A DNA stretch of 64,000 nucleotides from Cymbidium sinense. Lineage: Eukaryota; Streptophyta; Magnoliopsida; Asparagales; Orchidaceae. Of this stretch, positions 37,311 to 49,865 are shown in pieces. The stretch covers positions 56,353,352-56,417,351 of the forward strand of contig CM038222.1 in assembly GCA_021442155.1 (NCBI GenBank), given 5' to 3'. The position numbers were made by a program, and so were the translations under genes. Positions within the stretch are counted from its first letter, which is position 1; every line of letters begins with the position of its first letter. Below the pieces are notes generated by a model, which did not search any database, was not told the origin of the DNA, and saw only the letters and a program-made list of their open reading frames with translations.

Positions 37311-37439
37311 AAAGTACCAATCCCCTCAAGTAGAAGGGGTTATCAAATTTGACCCAGCAGGATGTGATTCAGGTTTCTCTTCATACTCCACAAAATCAAC
37401 AAGAAGTTATGCCCAGAAGAGCTAAGAATGACATTACTT

Positions 37440-38730
37440 CAGAAAAGTAATGGGAAGCCTTTATTATAGAAGAGCCACATGATTGGAGGCAACCTTTCAT
37501 TGACTACTTTAAAGAAGGCAGATTACCAACTAATAAATCACTGGCAACTCAAATCGAGAAGAGAATATTGCGCTATGTTTTCACCAACAACACTTTATAT
37601 AGTAGATCCTTTGAAAAAATGTGGCTACGATGCCTAAATACAGATGAAGCTAGCAAAGTGATGGTTAAAGTTCATGAAGGACTTTGTGGTGCACATCAAT
37701 CAGGCCCCAAGATGGCAGTAAAGATCAAAAGGATGGGCTATTATTTGCCATCTATGGTGAGAGACTGTATTAACCATGCTAAGAGGTGTCATGAATGTCA
37801 AGTACATGGGAATATAATCCATCAACCTCCAAATCCACTATACCCAACAATAGCATCTTGGCCATTCGAATGATGGGGTACAAATGTAATTGGACCAATT
37901 GATCAATCGTCATCAGTTGGACACTACTTGATCCTAGCAAGGACTGATTATTTCTCTAAGTGGGTTGAAGCTATCCCATTTAAAGAAGTTACTACTGATC
38001 GAGTGATTAATTTATTCATGCATAATGTGGTCTATAGATTTGGAGTGTTGTTGAATAATTTTTAATAATGGCACAGCTTTCAAAAATATAAAGATTTATA
38101 GATTCGTCGATTGACACAAAATTGATTGGTGATATTCTTCAATATATAACTCAAAGGCAAATGGTTTGGCAGAAGCCTTCAATAAAATATTGGACAAACT
38201 ACTCAAGAAGATCCTCACTAAAAATAAGAGAGAATGGCATACCAAACTGATAGAGGCACTATGGGTGTATCAAACTACCTATAAGACATTGACTAAAGCC
38301 ACTCCTTCTTCATTGCAATTTAGAACTGAGGCGGTTCTTCCGCTTGAAGTTGAATTGTCATCACTTCGAGTAGCAATCCAGTACAACCTAACTGAAGATC
38401 AAAATGCTTGTTTGAGAATGGAGGAACTCAGTGCACTTGATGAAGCTAGATTGCAAGCTTATCAAAATCTAGAAGTTTATCGAGCAAAGATGTCTAGGGC
38501 TTTTTATCATACGATGCGGCATCAAATATTCCAAAAAGGGGAATTGATCTTAGTGCTGAGAAGACTAATTATTACTAATCAAAAATTCAGTGGCAAATTT
38601 GAGCCTAACTAGGAGGACCCTTTTATCATTGAAAAAGTGTATCAAGGAGGGGCATACCAACTCATTGACCTAAGTGAAATATGAATGCCACCAATTAATG
38701 GTCGATACCTAACAAAGTATTATACATGAT
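37440..38730 (+). pseudogene. Integrase of element B
   Basis: The block 37568-37873 carries the zinc-binding part (HEGLCGAH, CINHAKRCHECQVHG) and WPFE. The core start reads WGTNVIG, so the first catalytic Asp is Asn. A frameshift follows near the second Asp (NNGTA survives). The C-terminal part, 38166-38612, is open for 148 codons: EAFNKILDKLLKK, EWHTKLIEALWVYQTTYKT, FRTEAVLPLEVELSSLRVA, then FQKGELILVLRR and GKFEPN before a stop. The tail KVYQGGAYQLIDL and PINGRYL ends near 38.72 kb. It is inactive. Confidence 0.88.
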
Positions 38731-38734
38731 AAAT

Positions 38735-39110
38735 ACATTCTTGAGGTATAATAGAAATCCCTCTGCAAGATAAGGGGAATTTTTTTAGTATATCTATTTA
38801 GGTCAACATCGTGCTTCATGCTGAGATCCCTAAATAAATAAACTTACTCAAGATAAAAAAAAATGTGTGAAAATTCTCCAATTACATAGGGGCATTTTTA
38901 GATTTTTATACATAGATGAAATCAATGTTACATATTAAAACCCTCATAATATTAAATGTATCAACTCATATAATGATATATCTTCTTAAATTATTTTAGA
39001 GCTTTTTCAAAGTGCTTTAGATCTTCCCCTATAAGATAGGGGCATTTTTTATATATTTAGATAAGTTGAAATTATGCTATAAGATGAAATCCTTGAATAT
39101 ATTCTGATTC
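38735..39110 (+). repeat. 3' region of B: hairpin plus T-tract repeats
   Basis: Directly after pol, roughly 100-300-bp spaced repeats share the words AGTATATCTATTTAGGT and a GC hairpin followed by a T-run. The clearest hairpin is CCCCTAT-aag-ATAGGGG at 39026-39042, followed by CATTTTTT. A weaker one is near 38760. The same motif recurs with different stems in element C (58.48-58.76 kb). Confidence 0.6.
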
Positions 39111-39359
39111 AAGTTGACATTGAGCTTTATGCCAAAATCTTTGAATATATCTATAATAATTATTATTAGAGTTGCATGTTCTTGCAGGAACAAAAAGAAT
39201 CTATTTTTATGCATGAAAAGACTGCCCTACCTATCAAAAGTTTATCTCTCAGATTTGCCAAATTCTGGAGATCAAGTTAGAAGAATTCTCAATTTTGAAA
39301 TCTTCAATCAACTGAGTTGGAAAAATATCAACCTATACATCTTCAATTCTAGGACACTG

Positions 39360-39760
39360 AGTGATCCTAAAGATCAAACTGAATAAGCCCACAAATGGCC
39401 AAGTTACTGACGCTCCCCTTACTCAACAAGTCACAAGAAAAGACTGTAGTGAAAAGGGCCCCCATTCATAGTCCAATGACTAAATCACCAACCCAGCACA
39501 GCTTAAGTCGAAAACTTGAGTAGGCTCCAAAGGTTGAACTCAACAAGCCCATAAATAACTAAATTGCTGATGCTCTCCTCACTCAATAATTCATAAGAAA
39601 AGGCCACGATGAAAGAGCCCCTGCTTATCAATCCAATGATGATAAATGTTCAATCTCAAACCAAATCCATCTTAATGACTACAAGCAACCAGAATCCATA
39701 AGATTTCTACTACTTGATCGATAGACCAAGACAATCTGAGGATACTCCCAATTCACGGCT
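39360..39760 (+). repeat. Tandem repeat of about 160 bp in the 3' region of B
   Basis: Two diverged copies share the sequence around CTCAACAAGCCCA...GCTGATGCTCTCC...AAAGAGCCCC (near 39370 and 39525). Two homologous copies are present in element C at 59.13-59.40 kb. They are not coding. The stretch to 39990 continues as 3' region, shared with C up to about 39.89 kb. Confidence 0.55.
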
Positions 39761-40000
39761 GCCTTAAATAAATTTATATATTGCCTACGCGATTATATTT
39801 CAATATATTTTTAAATGTCTAATCAAGCTCAAAGCACAGATCAAAGTTGATTTTCTTTTCAAGCTCGCCAAAGCAAAAAAAAAAGCACAAAAGTAATAGA
39901 GGAATGTTAATGTCCATTAACACAACAAGATAATACATAGCTAATGAAAAGAGAAACAAAAAAGAAAGAGTGCCATCATGGGAGCCTAGACTATAGCTCC

Positions 40001-43000
40001 TGAAGCTGTGTTAAATAAACTGCTAAAGACTGATGCTCACCCTTAGCCAACTGTAAAGCCTCTGTATCCCTGGTCAAAGAAACCTCAGCATCCACCATGG
40101 CTTGATGATGTATCTAGTAATAGTCTTTGCTCAGCTCTATAGCAGCTCTCTATCTGCTTAGCCTGCGCTCTCATCCCCAGCAATCGGTAATTAGAAGTAG
40201 CATCTATCGATCTCTATCAGTCGTGTCATAGAACCTCAGCACTCTCCTTAAACTCTTCATGTGTTAGGTCAACCGACTCCCTATAAAGCCAAACCTGCTC
40301 CTAAAGCTCTGCTAATAAAGTGCTAGATCGAACGATACTGAACGATCTCATCTAGTGGATCAAAAACTTTATGTCTCTACAGAGAGTCTCCAAGTACTTG
40401 AGAATCTGCTCCTCCAGATCAGTGCAAGCTAGAAGATCCAAAATGGTGTTCACATTTGATGTGAAGCTGTCTAGTGACTCTAGTGAGTTCAGAGTAAGCC
40501 TAGAAAGAACATCCTTTAAAAAAACTAAGTCGTAATCTCGCATGTCTTTGTCGCATGGATCTAGTATACGTGGAAATTGATGGTAGATGTTGGACTCATA
40601 ATCTACATCAGGCATTGCAAGAAATGAATGAAAATAATCAGGATGTGATAAAGTAGTAAATGTAAATAAGTGTAATTAAAGAACAAAGAGATGTAGTAAA
40701 GTACATGAACATGGCGAATCCTGCTGAACTGGTGTATCATAAGCAACATAATCCTCGAGGACCCTCACTATCTGATAAGCTCCAGGGCTATGTGCTGGCT
40801 CAACAGAAACTCACTAGGTACAAGATCTCTCACCTCAGAAGTCTCCTCAGTATAATGGGCAGAGTGAGACTCAGTGGGGAAAGTGGCTCCATAGAAGCAG
40901 TAACAAAATCTGAGGTAGTAGTATCGAAGACAGGCACGCTCGATAGCCCAACTCCAGAGTCCTCAAGAGTATATCCAGTGCTACCTAACACCTATGGCAC
41001 CTCATTAAAAGTCACAAGCTATTGTGGAGGAGGGCTCATGGAATAATCAATTGAAGCCCGCATAGACTCTGTAGGCTGACTACGCCTATGTCTGTGAGTT
41101 GGTGAAGGAGCCTTAGTATAACTGAGAACGGAATCCCTAGCTCTAACTCTTCTATAAGGGGTGGTGTCCTCAGCTCTAACCTGCTCATCAACTGTTGCAT
41201 CTGTCACAAATTAAATTAAAATATCATATACATTGAATATATTTTAACGATACAATAAAGTAGATGACAAAAGTATTGAAAAGAGAAAAATAGTAATTAT
41301 ACTTCTGGCACTACTGTGTCCCACTGGTGGTGACTGGCATCGAGGCCTCTGACCTTGAGGAACTCCCAACAACCTCACCTTATGCTCATATATCCTAGCA
41401 CCATCCTCCAAGAAAGGACCAAAGGATAATCATACCCAAGTGAGGTAGGTATAATTAACCCTTGTTTGACTCAATGGAGGAGCTATCCGTAAGTGAGCGC
41501 CAGTACCAAGCCTCAGTAAATGTTGCCAAATAGCTGAAGCAATTAAGTAATGTGTCTTAAGGGGAATCATCCTAATCTTCATAATATCCACTACACCAGG
41601 GATGAATGGCCTACCATCATGAGCAGTAGACTAGAAGAAACCAAACTACAGTGCATCTCAGTTGGGCTGGTAGCACTCTATAACAACTAACTGCCCAAAT
41701 TGATAGCATAACCATCTTGGACATATATTGAAAAAGTACTCAATTATTCTCAATGTTTGTTAGTCATGAAGCAATGAACCATTCTCATCAAGACTGTCAA
41801 TAAGATCAGCCTCTATCAAGTCAGATGTTAAACCAAATATGTCCGGCTGGTAAACTGATAAAAATTGATCTTTGACCAAATGAGGAGCAAAGATAATCAT
41901 TCAAATTTGCTCCATCTCCAAAGTAGATGATGCTCGGTATAATTGCAAGACTGTAGGATATCCTCACCCTGAAAAGAATGTTGGATACTCAAAACAGGCA
42001 AAGGCACCATGTATGTGGAGGTAAACCCAAGCATACAAGTACTGTCAAGGTAGAGTCACATCTCATAACTCTAGAGAACCAGCCTCAGAAATCATCCCCA
42101 ATATCTTATAAATATTGGCTAACACTATTGGGGTTAGAGAAATTTGCTCACCCTGAGAAATCCTGTTAGTTGCTAATAAAGCATTTGGACTAATTGATCC
42201 CTCTATAATGGGAAGCAAAAAAATGTAGAGTTATGTCACTACAAATCATGCTAAGAACAAATCCTTGCTCAATCCCTATATGGCTGGAGAAGTCTCTCCT
42301 ATTAATAAAGTAGGCTCCGCACTCTCTTCAGATAAGTAACTGCCATTAGACACACCCAATTGAAAAGGATCATGTAGTGTTACAGTCTCCCCAAATAGAG
42401 CATGATCCTGTAAGAAGCTCTGAATCCATGCACTCACAAGCAATGTAGCCTGTAATCATCTAGAGCATCCTAATGCTCAGAAAGCCAAGTGATAGTGGTT
42501 CAGAAGATCAACATAAATAGATGACATGGCTAATCTGCCCCGTCGATCACTATCAACTGAAGGATTCATGTGAAATAACTCCTCATCAGGCAAAACGCAC
42601 TCGTTGTAGCGGTAACTAAACACTGGAAGGCCTGACATAGCCTGTAGGTCCCAAAGTATAACTGTCAACTCCTCTAGGCCAATCCAACAAGTGTTACTAA
42701 TAGCATCCCAGAACTTTGCTACTCCACGAGCCCAAGAAGAAGGTATACGTCTAAAATCAAATAAAGACACATATACTACTTTATAAATGTCAGTTGTCCG
42801 CAAAGTGTCTCTATGAGCGTGCACTGCAATATGTACCTAGCCCTTGTGACGTATCCATGTGGAAGACTAGGAAGCATACCAACAGATGAATCTCGAAGCA
42901 AGTCTGATGAGCATGACTATAATTGATGGTGGTTCAGAAGTCTAGACTGCCTCATCCGCTCAATGCTGTCAGATCCAAGCTATAAAATATCACAATATTT

Positions 43001-43340
43001 AGAACTGACCTGAGCTACTGTATTGTCCATAGGATTGTAGTCCCCGTATTTCAGATTAAGGGTAGCCACCCAATCTGTAAGATCCTCAGAAGCAACAAAG
43101 TCTAAAATACATTCAGGAAGCATGGAGGAGCACACAAAGAAACCCTAATAAAAATCACATCCTCTCAACATATTGGTGTGCTGCTCAATCCTATCCCTGA
43201 TATCAGCATCTCCATGAGGATCATGTCTGTCAATGTCTGACTAGATAGCTTTCTCGCTAGGCTCAATAAATGATAGATCATCAGGTCTTCTCCAACTGAA
43301 TATTCTTCTGTCAAGTGATTAAAGAAACAACACATAAGAA
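40001..43340 (-). pseudogene. Antisense plant-mobile-domain-like ORF inside element B
   Basis: On the strand opposite to pol, a broken coding region runs from about 43.34 kb leftward. Near its start it reads WRRPDDLSFIEP, DPHGDADIRDRI and LTDWVATLNLKYGDYNP. The best block (42477-42824) has IGLEELTVILWDLQAMSGLPV and YNECVLPDEELF, which resembles the plant mobile domain (PMD) family (leader-box WDL..L.GLP). Later pieces include YFGDGANL, CSSFGQRSIFISLPAGHIWF and, near the end, 40352-40615 (SNIYHQFPRILDPCDKDMRDYD). Extra antisense ORFs between pol and the 3' LTR are known in plant Ty3/Gypsy elements. Its role is unknown. Stops and frameshifts mean it is dead here. Confidence 0.7.
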
Positions 43341-43496
43341 TCTAAATGACAGCATAATAAAGTGTAAAACAAAAAAGGAGTTATACTAAGAAGCAGAAAA
43401 AAAAAGAAGGGGAACAAAAAAGAGAGAGAAGAAAATCAAATAGGTCAACCAGTTTTTAACAAATGTGACTCGTTCCATGCGCAGATCACATTTATT

Positions 43497-43504
43497 AGGG
43501 GGGG
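43497..43504 (+). promoter_or_regulatory. Polypurine tract of element B
   Basis: AGGGGGGG followed by CATT lies immediately before the TGTTTAACC start of the 3' LTR at 43509. Element C has the matching GGAGGGGGG-CATTTTTTGACC junction (60301). The shared preceding sequence (TTTTTAACAAATGTGACTCG) confirms that these are homologous 3' ends. Confidence 0.8.
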
Positions 43505-44859
43505 CATTTGTTTAACCTTCATATATACCACATGAGTCAAATTGAGCTTATAAGATAAATTCGATCAACTTCGGATGCTTCAGAGCACAAATCAAAGCTG
43601 AGATGTACCAAACATCACAAAATCAGCCCAAATGACCTTCGATCGATGAATGAAATTCTCAATTATGTTTAGAACATTGAAATTGGTCATAATATAAATA
43701 TTGCATAATTTAATGATCAACCGATCAAGCGATCGAGCTATCAATATCCCAATGCATATATCAGAGTCGAGAATCTATGATAATGCCCAAATGATCTACG
43801 TTCATAAAATTGATTATGTTGTTAGCTTGAAAACATCAAAAACTATCAAAGGAGACTATCTACGCTCAATTCAGAAAAGTTCGCACAAATGTTGAATGAT
43901 CGGAAGTGACAGCATGTAAATCAAGATTGAAATACACTAGACGTCATCAAAATTAGTTGAATTAATATCTGATTGGTGAACAGACTTCGCCATTGTGTTC
44001 AAAATGTCAAAATTAATCAAAATATATATATTTCCCAATCTGACAATCAACTGATTAGGTGATCGAGCTATTAATGTGTCAATGCATATATCAGAGTCAG
44101 GAAGTTGCGATGATGACCAAACGACCTCTGATTATAAAATTAACTGTGTCGTTAGTTTTGAAATATTGAAATCTATCATGTGAGATTATTTGCACTCAAT
44201 TCAAACAAGTCTGCATAAATATCAAGTGGTTGAAAGCGGCAACGCGCAATTCTGAATTGAAATTGGCTCGATTCGATGCCAACTTGAACCAAACGGCCTC
44301 CGATTGCAAAATGTGTCATTATGATTAGAACATCAGAATAAACTTAAATTAATATATATATTACCCTATATTGAGGTTGGCATAAAATTCATATTAATAT
44401 GAATTAAATACTCATAAAAAATTAATTAAACCTGATTATAACCTAATAAGCGGCCCGAGCCCGATTCATGATCCTCTCATACTTGCTTGGCCTCCCCTTT
44501 CGCATGACCTGAGCCATGCTCAGTTTCCCATCTTCATGTGCATGCTCCACACAAGAACCACCTCATCCCTCTTCATTCAACTGCAACCATTCCCGCTCCG
44601 TCCGTCTCCCCCTTCAACTGCATGAACTTCTCCCGCCTCTTCCTTCCCTTTCCCTTCAAAAGCCCTAACTGAGACTGACTTTGGGGTTTTTTCTTTTTCT
44701 CTCAATTTTTCCTCTCGTCCAAGCCGTACACAAGTCATAAGTTTTTTCTTCCACTCTTCCCCCTTTCTTCACCCTATTGAGCAAGTGTCATCTTTCCTCC
44801 CTCTCTTTCCCTTTTTCCTTCTCGTCCACTTGATAAAATCTTCCACAACAAAATCTTCC

Positions 44860-45190
44860 CATAAATCTCCTCTGAAATCATCCCCTAGTCAAAATCTTCA
44901 CTAGCCAAAATCTCCTCTAGTCAAAATCATCCCCTAGCCGAACCTCCCTAGTCAATCTCCTCTAGCCGAAATCATCCCCTAGCCGAACCTCCCTAGTCAG
45001 AATCTCCTCTAGCCGAAATCATCCCCACCCTAACCGGATTATCCTCTAGCTAAAATCTTCCCTAGCCGAAATCATCCCCTAGTTGAGCCTCCCTAGCCAG
45101 AATCTCATCTAGCCGAAATCATCTTCTAGTCAAACCTCCCTAATGAAATCCTCCTAGCCGAACCCTCTTGGCCAAACCCTCATTGCCGAT
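44860..45190 (+). repeat. CTAGCCGAA-type minisatellite in the B LTR
   Basis: Words such as CCTAGCCGAACCTCC and CTCTAGCCGAAATCATCC alternate about ten times with small changes. The repeat lies just upstream of the hairpin group of the LTR and is not present in the C LTR. It gives no conserved ORF. Confidence 0.7.
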
Positions 45191-45276
45191 CATTACAAGT
45201 GCGTAGGAAAATAAGTTTGAAAATGTGTGAATGTGGAGATATATATGTGCTTGTGTCTTTCTTTGTAGGTTTCAAG

Positions 45277-45390
45277 ACCCCGCTAATGCCCAATAGGGAA
45301 TAGCGGGTGAACACGACTGTGGTGTCACAAAAAACCACTTGCTACACTCAATAGGGCGTACCAAGTAAGTCAAAAGAATTGTTAGATGTA
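45277..45390 (+). repeat. Conserved-loop hairpins in the B LTR
   Basis: The first hairpin pairs CCCGCTA (45279-45285) with TAGCGGG (45301-45307) around a loop containing CCAATAGGG. The second pairs ACTTG.TA with TA.CAAGT around CACTCAATAGGGCG (near 45340-45370). Loops resemble those of the C LTR hairpins (GCTCATCAGGGCG) while stems differ. Confidence 0.6.
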
Positions 45391-47442
45391 GCACTTTTAT
45401 GCCAAAATTTAGACTGAGATTCTAGACTTAAACAAATTGAAATGAAAATCATCTAAATTTAAAAATTAAATAAATATGAAGTGTGATGTGGAATTAAGTA
45501 TAAATCTATATTAGAGTTGATGTCTCTACATGTGAATAGAGTTTCTCTTTGAATATTCAAAGTATTAAATTTACAAATGATTAATCAATATGAATGAAAG
45601 TAATTGAATGATTGAAAATTATGTTTGATATCAAATGAAGTAAGAATCTCAATTGGACATCAAATCAAAGCATAAAAAAATTTCAATGAGATCGAATGAT
45701 TACTAATAAGCATAATCAATGAATTCTGAAAAAAAATATTTGAAGTATATTCTTTATCTTATTAAATACTCGAATTAGATTAGGGAGAAATTGAGTATAG
45801 TTGGTGATGAATTTGAGAATTCTCACAAGCGAGAGTCTATTGAATATTCAAAGACTAATAAATTTGGAATAAAAGTAAGCAATTCAATATTAACTCAATA
45901 GATCTAATAAGATATTAGATCAATTTAAAATGCCCTCAAAAGCCACCGGATATGCAATTCTTTATACAAGGAGAGAGAAGGCGATACTAAATTAAATTCT
46001 ACAAAAATTATGGAGCTTCTTTCAATCCAAAAATTAAGGAATTTAATTCTAATTGTGATTTTCAAAGTCATATTTCATTAATTATATGAAATTATTTAAG
46101 CTATAAATTCTTACATGTGCTCGGACATAGAGATTTAAAGTGCAAAGTTTAATGTCTGAAAAGGCTGTGTAGGCTAAGTTGGAATTAAATAATTAATCTC
46201 ATAATTTAAGCATAAAATTATCTAAATTTTCAATCACTTGGCGACACATGTGCTTAATGCTTAACTTGTAGAGGATGTTGTGCGGGTTGCTTTCCGGTTT
46301 GGTCTTAGGACCAAGTCCAAGAAAAGAAAATATAATAATATTATAATAATTTCAACTTATTGAAATATCAGAAGAATAAATCGTCATATGACGTAGATCC
46401 TCTATTATTAAATTAATACATTTGACAAGATCTGAAATAATAAACTAAAAGATCAAACAAAGTCATACCCCCCTGATGATGGCTGTGTTGAATGAAGATT
46501 TCAATTGGAGGGGATACTTTCATCAAAATATGATTCTAATTTTAGATCAAATTAACTCCAATTAAGCATCAATCTAAAAAACTACTTAAATAAAATTTAA
46601 TCCTTAAATACTTAAAAATTATTCAAACCTTCCACCTTATTTGTGGTGATAAATTAAGGTCAAGGAGTCAATCAAATCAAGTCTATATTCACTCTCAATC
46701 AATCTCATGCCGAGGGCGTGGTTCATGTCTTGGTGCAGCTTGGCCGATGCTCCATGTATGATGCAGTTATGACCAAAGTCCTCTGATTAGGCGATTGCCG
46801 CTAAATGGAACCATTATATTATGATCATGATCATAGCCTGTATGCTCCTCAATGGCTCTACCCTTTGAGTTGTGAATCATAGGGTACTTCTGATAGCGCA
46901 AAAACCATCAGTCAACTAAGGTAGACTTAAGCCTATCTTTTTAGAAAAGCACCATCTCAGGTCTACAAGGATTTCTTGGATGATGTAACTTATGTGTTGC
47001 TGATAAGGATCCTTCAGTCAGGTTGGGTCAACTACCTCCTCTGGCTAAGTAGACTAGAGACCGCGACAGCCCCGGATGATGGAACCATGGGATCTAGATC
47101 GACCATGTCAGCATTCCCCCAACTATCCACTTTAAGTTAAAATATTAAATTTCATAAATCTAAATTTTAAGCTCCACATGTTGCTACTATATGTATTAAG
47201 CAACCTAACAACTAACCTTAATCAAAAGTTCTCTCTCACTTAATGGGAGTGGTAATTAACTATAAATGCTTGCACCTATAGGAAACATAGAACTAGATGT
47301 AAAGTCCTCACCAAATGAGGATGAAATCTCTGGGTAGTGTCTTGTCTACTATTCCATCTGCCTTCCAAAAATTACACCAACACAACATTTAAATCATACT
47401 CTCTTCAATTGCGAGAGGTCGGTGGTGAATTTTTGGAGCCCA

Positions 47443-48036
47443 TAATTAAATGAATATTTTAAAATAATTTTATCCAAAATTTAATGCTAAAAAAGAGAAA
47501 GTTAGTAGTTGTAGAGATAAAGAAAAAAAAATTAAAATGTTGGAGGAACTGGAAGAGAAAGAAATAGAAGTGAGATCTTGAGGGTTATTTATGATATTTT
47601 GTAAGAATAAAACACAGACTGTAACCAAAATGGAATTACAAAATAGTGTTTCGAAATGATATTTAAACCAAGTTTTTCAGATCGTGCTTTCTAAGAAATT
47701 GGTTTACCAAATAAACCTCTAAAAAATTATTGATGTTTTATAAAATAAATAAAACTAGACAAATATTGTACCAAACAGAGCCTTAACTTGTATTAAAACA
47801 CAGTTTAGCTTGATTTATGTTAAATCGGACTTAAATCCTACAACCAAGCAGTGCCTTAGTTTTCTTGATTTCCTATTTCTCTCGTTTGAATCTTGTCATT
47901 AGCCAACTTAGCCCATCATGTTACTTACCTCCACAGTTCTCCCAAGTCCCGAGTCCACAGCTCCACCAGACCACCTCACGAGTTATCTCCTAAACCACCT
48001 AAGATTATTAGATGCAATTGATTCTCAACTCTTTAG

Positions 48037-48095
<59 letters not shown>

Positions 48096-48849
48096 TTTAT
48101 AAAATTTTCTAATTTCTACCTTAATATGCCCATAGTAAGATTCGATGGAAAAAAAAAAGTTAAATGTAGATTGACTTTGTAGCATATTTGGTTGTTTTCA
48201 ATTATGATTAATAAAAAATACTTACATAAAACAATAAATAATTTGTTAATATTTTATATAAAAGTGTTTTTTTATTTATTGTGCCCCCTCTGAGAATAAT
48301 TTCTAGATTCACCCCTAGTGACATTTAATGATTGATGTTTAGCACCTAGCAATTATTTATGTTCAATCACCTTTATCATGGTTGTCGATCTTCCCTTTCA
48401 TAAGAATAACAATTGAGTAAATTATCATCCATTGCCTAACATTCTCATTTGATGATTCTCAATTTTTTGCTAATGTCATATATCCATCGCCTACCATCAT
48501 CTATTAATAACTCAAGTATCTTAGAGCATTTTTTTTAAGTTCCTATGTACAATAATGTATTGATATGTTATCCAATTATGTGTAGAAAGAGTATTCTCTA
48601 TAAATGCTTGTCACATTAGTGGGACCTTTCAACAAACCAAATTCTCTTTTTTAAAAAAAATTCATAAAAAATTTTAATATCATTATATGGTGCTCTTAAC
48701 TTATCAATTTATGTTTGAGATTTTTGTTGAATAATGAGGTGATAAACTTATTGTCTATTGTTATGAATGTTTTAACACTTAAAAAAATTCAAACTTTTGC
48801 TAGAAATATGTAGAGAATTTTATTTTTATCATTATATTAGTAAATTTAA
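47443..48849. other. Flank between element B and the LINE, no gene
   Basis: This is AT-rich sequence after the end of the B LTR. It contains a long (TA)n tract (see separate entry) and no coding region I can support. Some words near 47.77-47.87 kb resemble the ends of small DNA transposons, but no terminal repeat pair was established. Confidence 0.5.
48038..48090. repeat. (TA)n microsatellite
   Basis: This is a run of more than twenty TA units. Similar runs occur at about 50690-50712 and 58869-58918 in element C. Open frames across it encode Ile-Tyr runs that are meaningless. Confidence 0.95.
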
Positions 48850-49865
48850 AGTTGGATAAGCTTTAAAGAAAATGAAGGTGAAAAAATAGTAGGACCTGAT
48901 GATATTCTAATAGAAGTGTGAAAATGTTTAGGAGATCAAAGAATTTCTTGACTTACAAATCTTTTTAATATTATTTTAAAGACTGAAAAGATGTTAGATG
49001 AGTGAAGAAAGAGTTTATTGATTCTTATATTTAAGAGTAAAGGTGATGCACAAGAGTGTCCAAATTATAGATGAATTAAGTTGATGTGTCATACATTAAA
49101 ATTATGGGAGAGAGTAATTAAGCATGGGATAAGATGTGATACAAAAGTTTCTCAAAATTAGTTTGGTTTCATGCCATGTAGATCTACTATGAATGCTATA
49201 CATTTGTTGAGAAGTTTGATGGAGAAGTACAGAGAAAGTAAGGAGGGTCTACATACATTATTTATTAATTTAGAGAAAACAAATGATAGAGTTTCTAAAG
49301 AAGTCCTTTAGAGAGTTCTAAGAGGTTAATATTGGTTATATTCAAATCATTAAAGATATGTATACTAGAGCTATTACTTATGTCCAAACACAAGGAAGAC
49401 AAAATATTTTTTATTTCAGTTGGATTACATGAAGGATCAACTTTAAGCCCTTGTCTTTTTTGCTTTAGTTATGAATGTTCTTACTAGGAATTTACAGGAA
49501 GATGTATCTTGGTGTATGCCTTTTGCTGATGATATTCTTCTCGTTCATATGACTAAAGAGGGAGTTTAAGAGAAACTTGAATTATGAAGGTCAACCTTAG
49601 AGTCTAAAGGTTTTGTTTGAGTAGATCTAAAACTAAATATATGAAGTGTAATTTTAGTTATATAAGTTCTAGTGGTGGTGTTATGACTTTGGGTGATCAA
49701 GTCATTAGAAAGAGTGAGCATTTTAAATTTCTAGGCTCCTTTGTTCAAAATAATGGTGAAATAGATAGAAATGCTATTAGCAAAATTCAACTTGGAAGGT
49801 TGAAGTGGAGAAATGTATCTGGTCTGTTGTGTGATTAAAAAGTACCGCTTAGACTTAAGGAAAAA
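48850..49865 (+). pseudogene. LINE reverse transcriptase, 5' piece (RTE-like)
   Basis: A non-LTR reverse transcriptase is readable despite many stops: GEKIVGPDDILIEV, KCLGDQ, LTNLFNIILKTEKM, IFKSKGDAQECPNYR, HTLKLWERVI and FGFMP.RSTM.AIHLLRSLMEKYRE. Then comes LFINLEKTNDRV and, around 49.53 kb, the catalytic FADDILLVHMTKEG. The final open part (49617-49838) has KTKYMKCNF, SEHFKFLGSFVQNNGEID and GRLKWRNVSGLLCD. It is interrupted at 49865 by element C and resumes at 63155. Most stops sit where Trp, Gln or Gly codons are expected. The 5' part and endonuclease are missing. Confidence 0.85.
49861..49865. repeat. Target site duplication, left copy (AAAAA)
   Basis: AAAAA immediately precedes the TGTTGACC start of element C and is repeated at 63150-63154 after its ...CCCACA end. 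Removing element C and one copy joins the two LINE halves in frame. Confidence 0.85.

Larger units (their letters stand above)
43509..47442 (+). repeat. 3' LTR of element B
   Basis: It begins TGTTTAACCTTC after the polypurine tract and ends ...TTTTTGGAGCCCA, the same end as C. Its first 0.9 kb is collinear with 49.87-50.7 kb, the LTR start of C. It contains a GC-rich, pyrimidine-rich stretch (44.48-44.83 kb) that could be the promoter/transcript-start zone, a TAGCCGAA-type minisatellite (44.86-45.19 kb), a hairpin group (45.28-45.39 kb), and the segment shared with the truncated 5' LTR. No gene is seen. Confidence 0.8.

Noticed and set aside
40705..41046. 113-codon plus-strand frame
   Set aside because: It lies opposite the antisense PMD-like pseudogene and shows no similarity of its own.
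47770..47870. Possible small DNA transposon (MITE) with CAAGCAGTGCCTTA end
   Set aside because: I could not find a matching inverted terminal repeat or a target duplication.
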